Positions 42,340 to 51,540 of a stretch of DNA of 64,000 bases are shown one piece after another. The notes beneath the pieces are model-generated. The model was not told the DNA's origin and searched no databases. It saw nothing but the letters and a program-made list of their open reading frames with translations. Position 1 is the stretch's first letter. Each line of letters begins with the position of its first letter. This DNA comes from PALSA-693 sp963781155 (lineage in GTDB: Bacteria > Actinomycetota > Acidimicrobiia > Acidimicrobiales > Palsa-688): positions 186,001 to 250,000 of the forward strand of contig CAWAEC010000007.1 in the NCBI GenBank assembly GCA_963781155.1, in the 5' to 3' direction. Both the position numbers and the translations under genes were made by a program.

Positions 42340-44442
42340 ATGGTGCTACGTAAGCGACACAGGATGCCGTTGGTGACGGTAGGAGCGGCTGCCCTGCTGT
42401 GTCTGGCCCCGGCCAGCGGAATCGTCGGCATCCAGGCAGCAGGAGCCGCTTCGTCGGGTCGGACCACATTGGCCGGGAGCGCCGTTCCCGCCAGCGCCCG
42501 CCAGCACCCGGTCGGCGCCGTAGCCAGGTCCGCTCGAGTGGACTTCGAGGTGGTGCTACAGCTTCGCGACGCAGCCGGGGCACAGTCGCTTGTGCAAGCC
42601 CTCAGCTCGCCGGGGAGCGCCAGCTACCGGCACTACCTCACCACTGCCCAGTGGGAGGCCCGCTTCTCGCCGGCCGCGAGCGAGGTCAACAACGCCCGCA
42701 GCTGGCTCCGCAGCCAGGGTTTCTCAGTCGGCGCCGTATCCAAGGACAGCATCACCATCTCGGCCTCAGGGACGGCGGCCCAGGTGGAGCAGGCGTTCGG
42801 CACCGGTCTGGAGAACTACGTCGTGAACGGCCGGACCGTCCGCTACGCCACCAGCGACATCTCGGTGCCATCCACGATCGCTGGCAGTGTGGTCGGAGCC
42901 ATGGGGATCAACCAAACCGTGGCCTCGCCGGCCGTGACGTCGGGCGAGGCCAGCGCGTCGGCGTCCAGCACGAACCCGTTCCCGCCCGCCCCGCCTGCGT
43001 TTATAACTGCTCCCCCGTGCGGCAGCTACTACGGGGCCAAGACGACCACGGTCACGCCGGCGTTCGGCAATGGCTATCCGACCACGGTGCCGGACCAGGT
43101 GTGCGGCTACCAGCCGAACCAGTTCCGTTCGGCGTATGGCCTGACCGCGGCCGACAGCGGGAAGGGGGCCACCGTGGCCATCATCGACGCCTACGGCTCG
43201 TCCACGATCGCCAATGATGCCACCCGGTACTTCCAGACCTACGCTGCCAACCTTCCGTTCGCCAACGCCAACTTCACTCAGGACGACACCCTGCCCTTCG
43301 ACGACGAATCCCTCTGTGCGGCCAGCAGCTGGTTGACCGAGCAGGACATCGACGTCGAGGCCGTTCACTCGATGGCCCCTGACGCCAACATCCTCTACGT
43401 CGGCGCCCAGGACTGCCTCAACGGGCTGTTCAATTCCGAGCAGAGCGTCATCGACAATCGCCTGGCGGATGTGGTCACCAACTCGTGGGGCGACGACGCC
43501 GGGGATCTGTTGGATGACGCGGCCACCAAGGCGGCGTGGGACGACCTGTTCATGCTGGCCGACTCGACCGGCATGAGCATCATGTTCTCCTCGGGCGACA
43601 ACGGGGACAACTTCAATCTGTTCGGCTTCTCGTCGGCCGACTACCCGACCGAGAGCCCCTTCGTCACGTCGGTCGGAGGCACCACCCTGCAGATCGGCGC
43701 CAACGGCCAACAGACCGGACAGGTGGGCTGGTCCACCGGGCGGGCCTTCCTGTGCACGGCGAATCTCGAGAACCTTCTTCCGGGTTGCACGTCGAAGGCG
43801 GTGAACACGTGGTTGCCGGTGTCCTTTGACGGTGGCAGCGGCGGGTTCACCAGTTACAACTACACCCAGCCCTATTACCAGACTCCGGTTGTCCCAGCGG
43901 CGCTGGCGTTGCGCAACGAGGCTCTGGACGGTCCCGTACCGTTGCGGGTGGAGCCGGATATCTCGATGGACGCCGACCCGGCCAGCGGTCTGTTGATGGG
44001 CCTGCACGAGACATTCCCGGGCGGAAAAGACCGGTTCGGGCTCACCCGCTATGGCGGTACCAGCCTGGCTTCCCCACTGCTGGCCGGCGTGATCGCCGAT
44101 GCCGATGGGGCCTCGGTCCGGGCCGGAGGCGCCGACGTCGGGTTCATCAACCCGGACATCTACAAGCTCCACTCGACGTCGGGCGCGATCGATGACATCG
44201 TGCCTGGCGGTAAGCAGGCGCAGTACCGGACGGACTATGCCTTCACCTACTTCGGGCCCAGCGCCCAGGGGTTTGCGAAGTCGTTCCGGGAGCTCACCTA
44301 TTCCGGCTCGATCACTTACTGCGACGAGACGGGCAACTGCGCGTCTCGGCCCAACACCCTCAGCACGGCGAAGGGTTACGACAGCATGACCGGGCTGGGC
44401 TCCATCGGCCCTGCCTTCGTCGCCGACCTGGCGAAGTTCTGA
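42340..44442 (+). CDS. Sedolisin (S53) family serine-carboxyl protease, secreted pro-enzyme
   Basis: A 700-residue secreted pre-pro-protease. A signal peptide (MPLVTVGAAALLCLAPASGI) is followed by the activation prodomain (about 65-190: SPGSASYRHYLTTAQWEARF and TAAQVEQAFGT) and the catalytic domain from about 260. The triad is Glu334 and Asp338 (TEQDID), the oxyanion Asp420 (SSGDNG) and Ser575 (YGGTSLASP); the calcium site is near DSMTGLGSIG at the C-terminus. GGGAGG sits just before ATG 42340. Sedolisins act at acidic pH, so the habitat or cell surface may be acidic. It lies upstream of a two-component pair. Confidence 0.95.
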   Translation: MVLRKRHRMPLVTVGAAALLCLAPASGIVGIQAAGAASSGRTTLAGSAVPASARQHPVGAVARSARVDFEVVLQLRDAAGAQSLVQALSSPGSASYRHYLTTAQWEARFSPAASEVNNARSWLRSQGFSVGAVSKDSITISASGTAAQVEQAFGTGLENYVVNGRTVRYATSDISVPSTIAGSVVGAMGINQTVASPAVTSGEASASASSTNPFPPAPPAFITAPPCGSYYGAKTTTVTPAFGNGYPTTVPDQVCGYQPNQFRSAYGLTAADSGKGATVAIIDAYGSSTIANDATRYFQTYAANLPFANANFTQDDTLPFDDESLCAASSWLTEQDIDVEAVHSMAPDANILYVGAQDCLNGLFNSEQSVIDNRLADVVTNSWGDDAGDLLDDAATKAAWDDLFMLADSTGMSIMFSSGDNGDNFNLFGFSSADYPTESPFVTSVGGTTLQIGANGQQTGQVGWSTGRAFLCTANLENLLPGCTSKAVNTWLPVSFDGGSGGFTSYNYTQPYYQTPVVPAALALRNEALDGPVPLRVEPDISMDADPASGLLMGLHETFPGGKDRFGLTRYGGTSLASPLLAGVIADADGASVRAGGADVGFINPDIYKLHSTSGAIDDIVPGGKQAQYRTDYAFTYFGPSAQGFAKSFRELTYSGSITYCDETGNCASRPNTLSTAKGYDSMTGLGSIGPAFVADLAKF

Positions 44443-44455
44443 CCCAGGAGGGCCT

Positions 44456-44490
44456 CGTGCCGGCGGGCACCCGCGGGTGTCCCCGGCACG
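44456..44490. terminator. Long GC hairpin after the sedolisin gene
   Basis: CGTGCCGG (44456-44463) pairs with CCGGCACG (44483-44490), and the inner GGGCACCC/GGGTGTCC extend the stem, giving about 16 pairs. It begins 14 bases past the stop codon and lacks a T-run. It separates the protease from the response-regulator gene. Confidence 0.6.
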
Positions 44491-44546
44491 GGCATCGCCA
44501 GCCGTCGCCGGTCACACTTTCATAACAACCGGATGCCACACTGAGT

Positions 44547-45230
44547 GTGGTGCGGACGGAGCCGGACACGATCGTCGTCGTCGAGGATGATCCCAATATC
44601 GCCGACTTGATTGACCTGTACCTGCGACGGGACGGCCATCGGGTCATCCAGACGAACCAGGGACTGGCCGGTCTCGACGCGGTCAGGCGCGAGCACACGC
44701 GGCTGGTGATCCTGGACATCGGCTTGCCCGGGCCGATGGACGGGTTCGAGGTCTGCCGCCGCCTGCGGTCCACCAGCTCGGTACCCGTGATCATCCTGAC
44801 TGCTCGCGCCGACGAGATCGACCGGGTCCTAGGATTCGAGCTGGGCGCCGACGACTACGTCACCAAGCCGTTTTCACCCCGCGAGCTGGCCGCCCGCGTG
44901 AAGGCCGTCATCCGCCGATCCGATCCGGAGCCGCCCGTCAAGCCGGTCGTTCTGACGGCAGGATCGGCTCTGGTCGACACCGGTCGCCGGGAGGTCCGGG
45001 TCGACGGCCAGGCCGTGCCTATGGCGACCCGCGAGTTCGACCTGCTTCAGTTCTTCGCCGAGAACCGCGGTCTGGCACTCTCACGCCAGCAGCTGCTGGA
45101 CGGGGTTTGGGGGGCGGGTTGGTACGGGGACGAACGAACCGTGGACGTGCATGTGGGCCAGCTCCGCAAGAAGCTGGGCGACGCCCTGCCGCTCGCGACC
45201 GTGTGGGGCGTCGGCTACCGGCTGGACTGA
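44547..45230 (+). CDS. OmpR-family response regulator
   Basis: A 227-residue regulator with a receiver domain (acidic pocket EDD at 13-15, phospho-Asp57 in VILDIGLPG, Lys in YVTKPFSPREL) and a winged-helix output domain (REFDLLQFFAENRG then DERTVDVHVGQLRKKLGD and VWGVGYRLD). The start is GTG 44547, with a second GTG directly after. It is followed by the kinase gene with a three-base gap. Targets are unknown; the upstream sedolisin and the antiporter make envelope or pH stress a reasonable guess. Confidence 0.95.
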   Translation: MVRTEPDTIVVVEDDPNIADLIDLYLRRDGHRVIQTNQGLAGLDAVRREHTRLVILDIGLPGPMDGFEVCRRLRSTSSVPVIILTARADEIDRVLGFELGADDYVTKPFSPRELAARVKAVIRRSDPEPPVKPVVLTAGSALVDTGRREVRVDGQAVPMATREFDLLQFFAENRGLALSRQQLLDGVWGAGWYGDERTVDVHVGQLRKKLGDALPLATVWGVGYRLD

Positions 45231-45233
45231 CGG

Positions 45234-46766
45234 GTGCGTCGCCGTCTGACCATCGCCATGATCCTCATGGTGCTCGGCAGCGTGGTCCTGTCCGGACTGG
45301 CCAGCCTGGCTCTGGCGGTGCACACCGCCCAGACACAAACCCGCCGCGAGCTCCTCCGGGAGGCCCAAGGCCTGGCGGTCAGCGTGCAGCAGCAGGCCGA
45401 AGCGGACAACCGTGCGGATCCAGCCCGGGCGCTGCGCACCCTCCTGCTGGCGCTCAAGTCCCCGCTCCGCCTCGACGGGTCCGCGGTGCTGGCCGTCCGC
45501 CCCGATGGGCAGCTCTTCGACCCGGCGACGCCGAGGGTGCCGCCAGGGCTGCCGGCGGGATTGCAGGCCGGTGACCTCAAGCCCCAGTCGCTACTGGCGA
45601 TGCGGACGGTCTCTGGTTCGAGCGGGGGTGTGGTGTTCGCAGCCGTGCCGTACCGGGCCGAGGTGCAGATCCTGGGCGCGCCCCGCCAGGTCGTGCAGGT
45701 GGTCGTGTTGACGCGCCGGCCGCCCAGTGCCCTGGCGACCGCGGGCCTGTGGTTCGCCGTGTCGGCGCTGGTGATCCTGGCAGTCGCAGCATTCGTCGCC
45801 TACCGGCTGGGTCGCCGATTCGTACGCCCCATCGAGGCCGCGCAGGAGGTCACCGGCCGGATTGCCGCCGGCGACCTGGAGGCCCGGGTTCCGGACCCCC
45901 CCGGCGCGGACCCGGAACTGGCTGCCCTGGCCGCGTCCATCAATTCGATGGCCACCCGGCTGGCGCAGGCCAAGGATGCGGAACGACAGTTCCTCCAGTC
46001 TGTTTCCCATGATCTGCGAACTCCTCTGACGTCCATCCGGGGCTTCGCGGAGGCGATCGAGGACGGCGTCACCGCCGACGCCGGTGCGGCCGCAGGGGTC
46101 ATCGCCTCCGAGGCCCGCCGCCTCGAACGGCTGGTGGGCGACCTGCTTGGCTTGGCCACCCTGGAAGCCCGCCGTTTCACCCTCCAGATCCAGCCGGTGG
46201 ACCTCGACGCATCGGTTGCCTCGACCGCAGCCGGGTTCGGGCCCATGGCGTCCGAGCTGGGTCTGGCCCTGATCGTCGATGCGGAAGAACAAGATCCCGA
46301 TCACCGGGCAGTCCGGGTGATGGCAGACCCCGACCGTCTGGCCCAGTTGACGGCCAACCTGATCGAGAACGCCTTGCGGTACGCCGCTCACCAGGTTCGG
46401 CTCACGACCCGACACCATCACGGAACGCCCGAGCTGTGCGTGACCGATGACGGACCGGGCATGTCCGAGGACGACCTGGGCCGGGTGTTCCAGCGACTGT
46501 TTGTGGCCCGTCCGCGGCCCGATCGGCCGATCGGCTCCGGCCTGGGCCTGACCATCGTGGCCGAGCTGGCCGCGGCCATGGGCGGGTCGGTGCGGGCCGA
46601 GTCGCCGCTCGGCCCGCACGGCGGCACCCGAATGGTCGTGACGCTGACGGCAGCGCCGGCCGCGCCTCAGGCAAATGGGCCTCAGGCAAATGGAAGGGTG
46701 GCGAACCGGCCGCCCAGCACCGACGTGGCGTCCACCCCCACGACCCGCTCGAGCACGGTGGCGTAG
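45234..46766 (+). CDS. Sensor histidine kinase
   Basis: A 510-residue membrane kinase: helix 1 at residues 8-29, an extracytoplasmic sensor of about 140 residues, helix 2 at 170-192, a HAMP linker, then the H-box SVSHDLRTPLTSIRGF with His259, N-box LTANLIENALRYA, G1 DDGPGM and G2 GSGLGLTIV. Start is GTG 45234. The final 28 residues (QANGPQANGRVANRPP and onward) lie antisense to the end of the convergent DUF1501 gene and include a 15-bp tandem duplication. It pairs with the response regulator at 44547. Confidence 0.94.
   Translation: MRRRLTIAMILMVLGSVVLSGLASLALAVHTAQTQTRRELLREAQGLAVSVQQQAEADNRADPARALRTLLLALKSPLRLDGSAVLAVRPDGQLFDPATPRVPPGLPAGLQAGDLKPQSLLAMRTVSGSSGGVVFAAVPYRAEVQILGAPRQVVQVVVLTRRPPSALATAGLWFAVSALVILAVAAFVAYRLGRRFVRPIEAAQEVTGRIAAGDLEARVPDPPGADPELAALAASINSMATRLAQAKDAERQFLQSVSHDLRTPLTSIRGFAEAIEDGVTADAGAAAGVIASEARRLERLVGDLLGLATLEARRFTLQIQPVDLDASVASTAAGFGPMASELGLALIVDAEEQDPDHRAVRVMADPDRLAQLTANLIENALRYAAHQVRLTTRHHHGTPELCVTDDGPGMSEDDLGRVFQRLFVARPRPDRPIGSGLGLTIVAELAAAMGGSVRAESPLGPHGGTRMVVTLTAAPAAPQANGPQANGRVANRPPSTDVASTPTTRSSTVA
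46664..46693. repeat. 15-bp tandem duplication at converging gene ends
   Basis: GCCTCAGGCAAATGG occurs twice in a row (46664-46678, 46679-46693). The second copy contains the stop codon of the DUF1501 gene (46682-46684, minus strand), and both copies encode QANGP repeats in the kinase tail. Confidence 0.8.
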
Positions 46767-47953
46767 ACCGACCGGAAATCGACGTTGTATCTCGGGTTGC
46801 CGTCGGCGTCCAGCGAGGTGAGCGAGGGTTCCTCGCCGTAAAACTGTCCTCCTTTTACCTGATGACCGGCGACGAACAGCGGCGCGGCCGCGCCGTGATC
46901 GGTCCCTCCGCTGGCGTTTTCGACGGGCCGCCGGCCGAACTCAGAGAAGGTCATCACCACCGCCTTGCGGCCCGCGGGCGACCCCGCCACCGCGCCGAGG
47001 AAGCCGGTCAGGGCACCGTCGAGCTCGGACAGCAGCCGCTCGTGGTTCGCCTTTTCGGCGGCGTGCGTGTCGAAGCTGGACAGGCTGACCTGGTAGACGT
47101 TGGTCGGAGCGCCGGCGTTGATCAGGGCAGCCACAATGGCCAGCTGGCCCGCCAGCCCGGCCCGGGTCGCTCCGGTATCGGTCGCCGTAGCCGTCGTGGC
47201 GTGGAGGGCGTCCAGCCGTCCCTTGACCGCGAGCAGGTCCGCTCCCGTCGTCGCGACCTCGCTCAGCAGGCCGGTCCGATCCGGTCCCGGGCCCTGTAGC
47301 GAGGCAAACGCGGTTTGGAACCCCGGCGCGCCCGGCACGGTTATCCGGACGGCAGTGATCGCCGTCGCCGACTGCTTCTCGCCTCGCAGGAGCGGCGGCA
47401 GGGTGGCCCCCACACTGATGGCCCGCATGGGGTCGTCGCCGGTGGCATCGAGCCAGCGCCCCAGCCAGCCCGGGCCGGTGCCGTCAGTGGGGTTGGCCGT
47501 CTGCCAGATGTCCATGGATGCGAAGTGACTGAGGTTGGGGTCCGGGTAGCCCACGCCCCGAACGATGGCCAGCTGCTTGGCGTTCCAGAGCGTCTGCAGC
47601 CCTTTCAGCCGGGGGTTGAGGCCGAGACCATCCGCCAACGGCAGGACCTGGTCGGGGCTGTAGCCCAGGCTGGGCCGCGCTGCGTGGTAGGCGGAGTCGG
47701 AGTAGGGGATGACCGTATTGAGCCCGTCGTTGCCTCCGTAGAGGCTGATGAGCACGAGCGGACCCTCGCGGGCCGGCGTCGCGGCCGCTGCAGGTGCCGG
47801 CGCCGCCGTCGGGTCGTCCCAGGGCCGGGTCACGAAGAGGGTGGTCCCTCCGAGGGCGGCGCCCCCAACGGCGGCAGCACCGATCAGGAACTTGCGCCGG
47901 GACAGGTGAGGCACGTCCCGGGGTCCCGGCCAGGGGTGCGGGTCTTCGCTCAT
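46682..47953 (-). CDS. DUF1501 family protein, Tat-exported
   Basis: A 423-residue protein of the sulfatase-like DUF1501 family. A twin-arginine signal (SRRKFLIGAAAVGG, residues 18-31) directs folded export. Conserved segments are LVLISLYGGNDGLNTVIPY, a histidine-rich DTHAAEKANHERLL, VMTFSEFGRRPVENASGGTD and HGAAAP. Start ATG 47953 overlaps the stop of DUF1800 (ATGA), so both are co-translated, as in many bacteria where the pair is thought to act together in the periplasm or at the surface. Enzymatic activity is not established. Confidence 0.92.
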   Translation of the reverse strand: MSEDPHPWPGPRDVPHLSRRKFLIGAAAVGGAALGGTTLFVTRPWDDPTAAPAPAAAATPAREGPLVLISLYGGNDGLNTVIPYSDSAYHAARPSLGYSPDQVLPLADGLGLNPRLKGLQTLWNAKQLAIVRGVGYPDPNLSHFASMDIWQTANPTDGTGPGWLGRWLDATGDDPMRAISVGATLPPLLRGEKQSATAITAVRITVPGAPGFQTAFASLQGPGPDRTGLLSEVATTGADLLAVKGRLDALHATTATATDTGATRAGLAGQLAIVAALINAGAPTNVYQVSLSSFDTHAAEKANHERLLSELDGALTGFLGAVAGSPAGRKAVVMTFSEFGRRPVENASGGTDHGAAAPLFVAGHQVKGGQFYGEEPSLTSLDADGNPRYNVDFRSVYATVLERVVGVDATSVLGGRFATLPFA

Positions 47954-49419
47954 GCCAGCACGTACTCCGGAGCCGCGAGGGCCAGGGCGGTCAGCTGTAC
48001 CGGCCGGCCGGCGACTTCGGCCAGGGCGGTGGCGGTGGTCTGCCCCCACCCGTCGACGGCCAGCAGGTTGGCAACCCCGGCTACCCGCTGGCTCTGGGGC
48101 AGGGCCTCGATGCTGGTCAGATCGGCGCGGCTGGCCAGCAGCAGGGCGATCTCGAGACGCAGGTTGGCGGTGGCGGTGTCAAGCCAGTAGGCGTTCTGGC
48201 CCCAGCCGCCGACATTTGGCGGGTTGAACGGGGTTTGGCCCAGGGCGGTGGCGAGCGTGGGCAGGGTGCGGGCGGCTCGGCCCGGGCTGGTCCTGGGGTC
48301 CGCGGCGTTCGTGCCGTCGGTGTCGCCGCTCCCGGTCCTGGCCTGGCCGGGTTGGCTCGGCTGGAGAGTGGCGTCGAGGCCGAGTGTCCGGGCAGCGCCG
48401 GCGAGGTACTCGATGGGTTGTTTGACCAGGCCGACCCTGGCCTCCCCGCTCAGGAACGCCGGGTGCAGGAACATGGCTCGCAGAGCGGTACCGATATTGA
48501 GGTCCGGGCCATACGCGGGGAGCAGGTCGCTGACCACCTGATCGGACGGGGACACGGGGTAGGCGAAGTGGCTCCACAGTTTGGCCAGCACGAACCGGGC
48601 CGACTCGGGGCGCGTGACGGCGATGTGGACGATGTCCTCCCCGTTCCAGTCGCCGGTCTGGCCGAGGTAGGTCTTCGCCCCGAAGTCGTGCTGGCGGGGC
48701 CGGAACCCATAGCGGTAATCGACCCGGTCGTAGATCCACCCGGTGAAGCCCCTGGCGGCGGCGGTGACGTCGTCCTGGGTGTAATTGCCGATCCCGAGAG
48801 TGAAGAGCTCCATCATCTCCCGCGAGAAGTTCTCGTTGGGGTGGGTGCGCTTGTCGGTCCCGGTGTCGAGCCAGACCATCATGGCTCCGTCTTTGGCGAC
48901 CGCCTGGGTCAGCTGCTCGAAGCTCCCACTCCCGGCCGCTCGGAACAGTTGGTTCTGGAGGTACATGAGTTTGGCGTCGTGGACTTTGGATGCGCCGGTG
49001 GCGAAGTGACCATGCCAGAACAGCGTCAGCTTTTCCCGTAGCGGGGTGGAGGTAGCGATCATGCGGTCGATCCACCAGCGCTGCAACGCAGCCAGCTCCT
49101 TGGCTTCTTCCTGGTTTCGAACCTTGGTTTGCGTTGGCGCGGCGGCCTGAGGCGCCGCCGGCGTGGCCGGTGTGGCGGGCGCGGCCGGCGTGGCCCGCGT
49201 GGCCGGCGTGGCCGGCGTGGCCGGGCGGCGATAGGGGCTGAACACGGGCAATGGGACCAGGTCTCCGGTCGGGTCTGGCGCCGAGCCGAGACCGGCAAGC
49301 AGCGTGTCGACGGCTGCGTCATAGCCGTTGGCGGCGACCTGGTCCAGCTCGCCCGAGCGCAGACCGAAACCGGCCCGCCGGTACAGCAGGGCGACGTTGC
49401 TCCGGGTGGTGCTGGCCAT
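47950..49419 (-). CDS. DUF1800 family protein
   Basis: A 489-residue protein of the DUF1800 family: VALLYRRAGFGLRSGELDQV at the N-terminus, KLTLFWHGHFATGASKV near residue 128, FSREMMELFTLGIGNYTQDD and VAARGFTGWIYD-type helices. A low-complexity ATPATPATRATPA stretch (about residues 65-90) is encoded by repeats of GGCCGGCGT. ATG 49419 is preferred over an in-frame ATG 51 bases upstream that lacks family similarity. No signal peptide is obvious, so export may depend on the DUF1501 partner encoded right after it. Function unknown. Confidence 0.92.
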   Translation of the reverse strand: MASTTRSNVALLYRRAGFGLRSGELDQVAANGYDAAVDTLLAGLGSAPDPTGDLVPLPVFSPYRRPATPATPATRATPAAPATPATPAAPQAAAPTQTKVRNQEEAKELAALQRWWIDRMIATSTPLREKLTLFWHGHFATGASKVHDAKLMYLQNQLFRAAGSGSFEQLTQAVAKDGAMMVWLDTGTDKRTHPNENFSREMMELFTLGIGNYTQDDVTAAARGFTGWIYDRVDYRYGFRPRQHDFGAKTYLGQTGDWNGEDIVHIAVTRPESARFVLAKLWSHFAYPVSPSDQVVSDLLPAYGPDLNIGTALRAMFLHPAFLSGEARVGLVKQPIEYLAGAARTLGLDATLQPSQPGQARTGSGDTDGTNAADPRTSPGRAARTLPTLATALGQTPFNPPNVGGWGQNAYWLDTATANLRLEIALLLASRADLTSIEALPQSQRVAGVANLLAVDGWGQTTATALAEVAGRPVQLTALALAAPEYVLA

Positions 49420-49577
49420 CGGTGCCAACCTTGCCGCACAGGTGTGACGAAACCGTGAGGAAGGGTGCATGGGCTGATCAAGGACCGGCCTGAGCCCTCG
49501 CGCCGTTGCTGTCCCCGCTTATCGATCCCGTACCGGGTACTTACAGAATCTTCGCATTTGGCGGGGAAGCTGCGGAT

Positions 49578-50096
49578 ATGCGACGGATCACCGACTTCCT
49601 CAGATCTCACACCCGAGGGACGGTTATCACCGCGGTAGGCCTGGTCGTGGCCCTTGGTGGTGGGATCGCGGCGGCCGCGCTCACCTCCGGCCCCTCGTCG
49701 AACGCGGCAGCGACCGCCGCGCCCACAACATCCACCACCGTCCCGGCCACGCCAGGCCGGGGGAGCGCCGCAGCCGGCTCCCATGCCCGGGCCCGGCATG
49801 TAGTGCGAGGCACCGTTACCGCGATCGGCCCGACCAGCTGGACAATCAAAACAGCCGCCGGCCTACCAGTGACAATCCAGATCAGCTCCTCGACCCATTT
49901 CGGACCCCGGGTCGTGCCCTCGCGCATCGCGGTCGGCGACGATGTGGTTGTCGCCGGGGTCCGCTCTGGCGCGACGGTGACGGCGGCGCGGATCCGCCTG
50001 GCTTCCCTCTCTGGAGCGGCCAGGTCGTCGGGATCCTCGGCGCCGACGTCCACGACGGCACCGCCCACTGCGGCGGCCGGCGGGTCTTCGGGGTGA
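49578..50096 (+). CDS. Membrane-anchored OB-fold-like (DUF5666-type) protein
   Basis: A 172-residue protein with one N-terminal helix (GTVITAVGLVVALGGGIAAA), a Thr/Ala-rich linker, then a small beta domain: VVRGTVTAIGPTSWTIKTAA, PVTIQISSSTHFG, IAVGDDVVVAGVRSGATVTA. This strand order is that of the DUF5666/OB-fold exported domains common in actinomycetes. The C-terminal 25 residues are low-complexity. ATG 49578 follows GGGGAAG. Function unknown; a periplasmic or surface location is likely. Confidence 0.8.
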   Translation: MRRITDFLRSHTRGTVITAVGLVVALGGGIAAAALTSGPSSNAAATAAPTTSTTVPATPGRGSAAAGSHARARHVVRGTVTAIGPTSWTIKTAAGLPVTIQISSSTHFGPRVVPSRIAVGDDVVVAGVRSGATVTAARIRLASLSGAARSSGSSAPTSTTAPPTAAAGGSSG

Positions 50097-50098
50097 GG

Positions 50099-50773
50099 TC
50101 ACGCGTTGCGGCGGGACACCAGATAGATCCGCTGTGTATCGACCTCGTACGGAAGTGGACCCCGCTGCTGTTCGACCTCCACGTGAAAGCCGCTTGCTCG
50201 CAGACGTTCCAGCAGCTCGCTGCGCTGATAAAGAGCCCCGCCGATGGCGCCGATCCTGTGCCCCAGAAGCTCGTCGACAACGACATCGCCTTCCCCCAGG
50301 TGTGTGGCGAGGAGCAGGAGCCCGTCGGGGTAGAGAACCCGCCCGATTTCTGCCAACACTGCGGTCAGCTGGCTGCGGGGCACGTGCTGGATCGAGTAGT
50401 ACGCCACGACGACGTCCATGGAGCTGTCCCGGAGCGGCAGTCCTCGCATGTCGGTCCGTGCCACTGCGAGGGCGGGGTGGCGACGGCGGGCGGCGTGCAG
50501 CATCGCGGCGGACAGGTCCACGCCGACGGTCATCGCACCCGCGGCCAGAAGGTGGCCGGCGACCGAGGCGGGCCCGCAACCCAAGTCCAGGGCGGCGGCC
50601 GGCCGCGGCAGGTGGTCGCACGCATAACGCAGCATGGCGCGGTCAAGGGGCAGGCGCTCCAGGTCATCGGCGAACGTGGCCTCGTAGTCGTCGGCAACGG
50701 CGTCGTACGCGGCTGCGATCGCCGCCGGCGAGAACAAGCTGTCGCCCGGATCACGGGGCCATGGTGCGGTCAT
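50099..50773 (-). CDS. Class I SAM-dependent methyltransferase
   Basis: A 224-residue methyltransferase with motif I ALDLGCGPASVAGHLLAAGA (about residues 60-79), the acidic VGVDLSAAMLHAARR loop, and motif III-IV YYSIQHVPRSQLTAVLAEIG followed by RVLYPDGLLLLATH. ATG 50773 is preferred; an upstream in-frame start would overlap the deaminase gene. It lies five bases from the deaminase on the same strand, so the two are probably one operon. Substrate unknown. Confidence 0.92.
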   Translation of the reverse strand: MTAPWPRDPGDSLFSPAAIAAAYDAVADDYEATFADDLERLPLDRAMLRYACDHLPRPAAALDLGCGPASVAGHLLAAGAMTVGVDLSAAMLHAARRRHPALAVARTDMRGLPLRDSSMDVVVAYYSIQHVPRSQLTAVLAEIGRVLYPDGLLLLATHLGEGDVVVDELLGHRIGAIGGALYQRSELLERLRASGFHVEVEQQRGPLPYEVDTQRIYLVSRRNA

Positions 50774-50777
50774 GCGT

Positions 50778-51428
50778 TCATGGCGCGCCGACCGCGCTGA
50801 GGTCGGCCCACAGCTCGACGATCGCGTCCACAACGGTCGCTCCTTCAGTCGCCAGATCGTGCAGCCGCCGGCGCTCGCCAAGACCCACAGCGCAATCAAG
50901 ATGGTCGGGCGTCAGGTTCCGATGAGCAGTAATGACGCTCTCGGGGGCGCCATCACCGATAAGCCAGGCCAGATGCAGCACGTGACAAAAGGCGCCGATT
51001 GGACCCCCGAGGCAGGTCCGTCGGGGAAGCCGCGCCGCCGTGAACGGATGCGTACCGAACCAGTCATGCAGGCTGTCAACGACGGGGTCGGCCGCGGCGT
51101 AGCAAACCTCGGGCACTCGGTAGAGCAAAATGGTGGCGGCGCACATGAGGCACGGTTCAAACGTGGTGTACAGCGCGCCCGAGGGCCTGGTCCCGAGGGG
51201 AACCTGGCACAACACATCCATCTCGGCATGTGCCATCGTGGTCCCGGACAATCGCCCTGGTGAATGCTCGGCCATCCGATTCCGGCCCTGGGCGACCACG
51301 GCGCCAGTGTGATCGAGCAGCACCGCGCCCACGCCGGCGGAGCCAACGGTCCATGACTCCCACGCCTGGGCGATGGCGAGCTGCCAGGGAGAGTCGAGTG
51401 CTTCCCACGTGGCGAGAGCGGACCCCAT
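50778..51428 (-). CDS. CMP/dCMP-type zinc deaminase
   Basis: A 216-residue protein with the cytidine-deaminase-like zinc site HAEMD (His67, Glu69) and PCLMC (Cys93, Cys96), separated by GALYTTFEPCLMCAATILLY as in guanine/tRNA-adenosine-like deaminases. The C-terminal 100 residues are unlike tRNA adenosine deaminase and may define a different substrate. ATG 51428 is selected; the frame upstream runs into a tandem repeat array and is not expected to be translated. A nucleoside, pterin or antibiotic-like substrate is possible. Confidence 0.87.
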   Translation of the reverse strand: MGSALATWEALDSPWQLAIAQAWESWTVGSAGVGAVLLDHTGAVVAQGRNRMAEHSPGRLSGTTMAHAEMDVLCQVPLGTRPSGALYTTFEPCLMCAATILLYRVPEVCYAAADPVVDSLHDWFGTHPFTAARLPRRTCLGGPIGAFCHVLHLAWLIGDGAPESVITAHRNLTPDHLDCAVGLGERRRLHDLATEGATVVDAIVELWADLSAVGAP

Positions 51429-51540
51429 CGCTCGATCGTAGAGCCCTCCCGGGGGCCGTGGTCTTGGCGGTACGGCTGTCCGGCGATCGCCGGCCGGCTT
51501 ATTGCGTTCGGGAAAATGGGGCTGGAGGTGGCGCCGAGCG

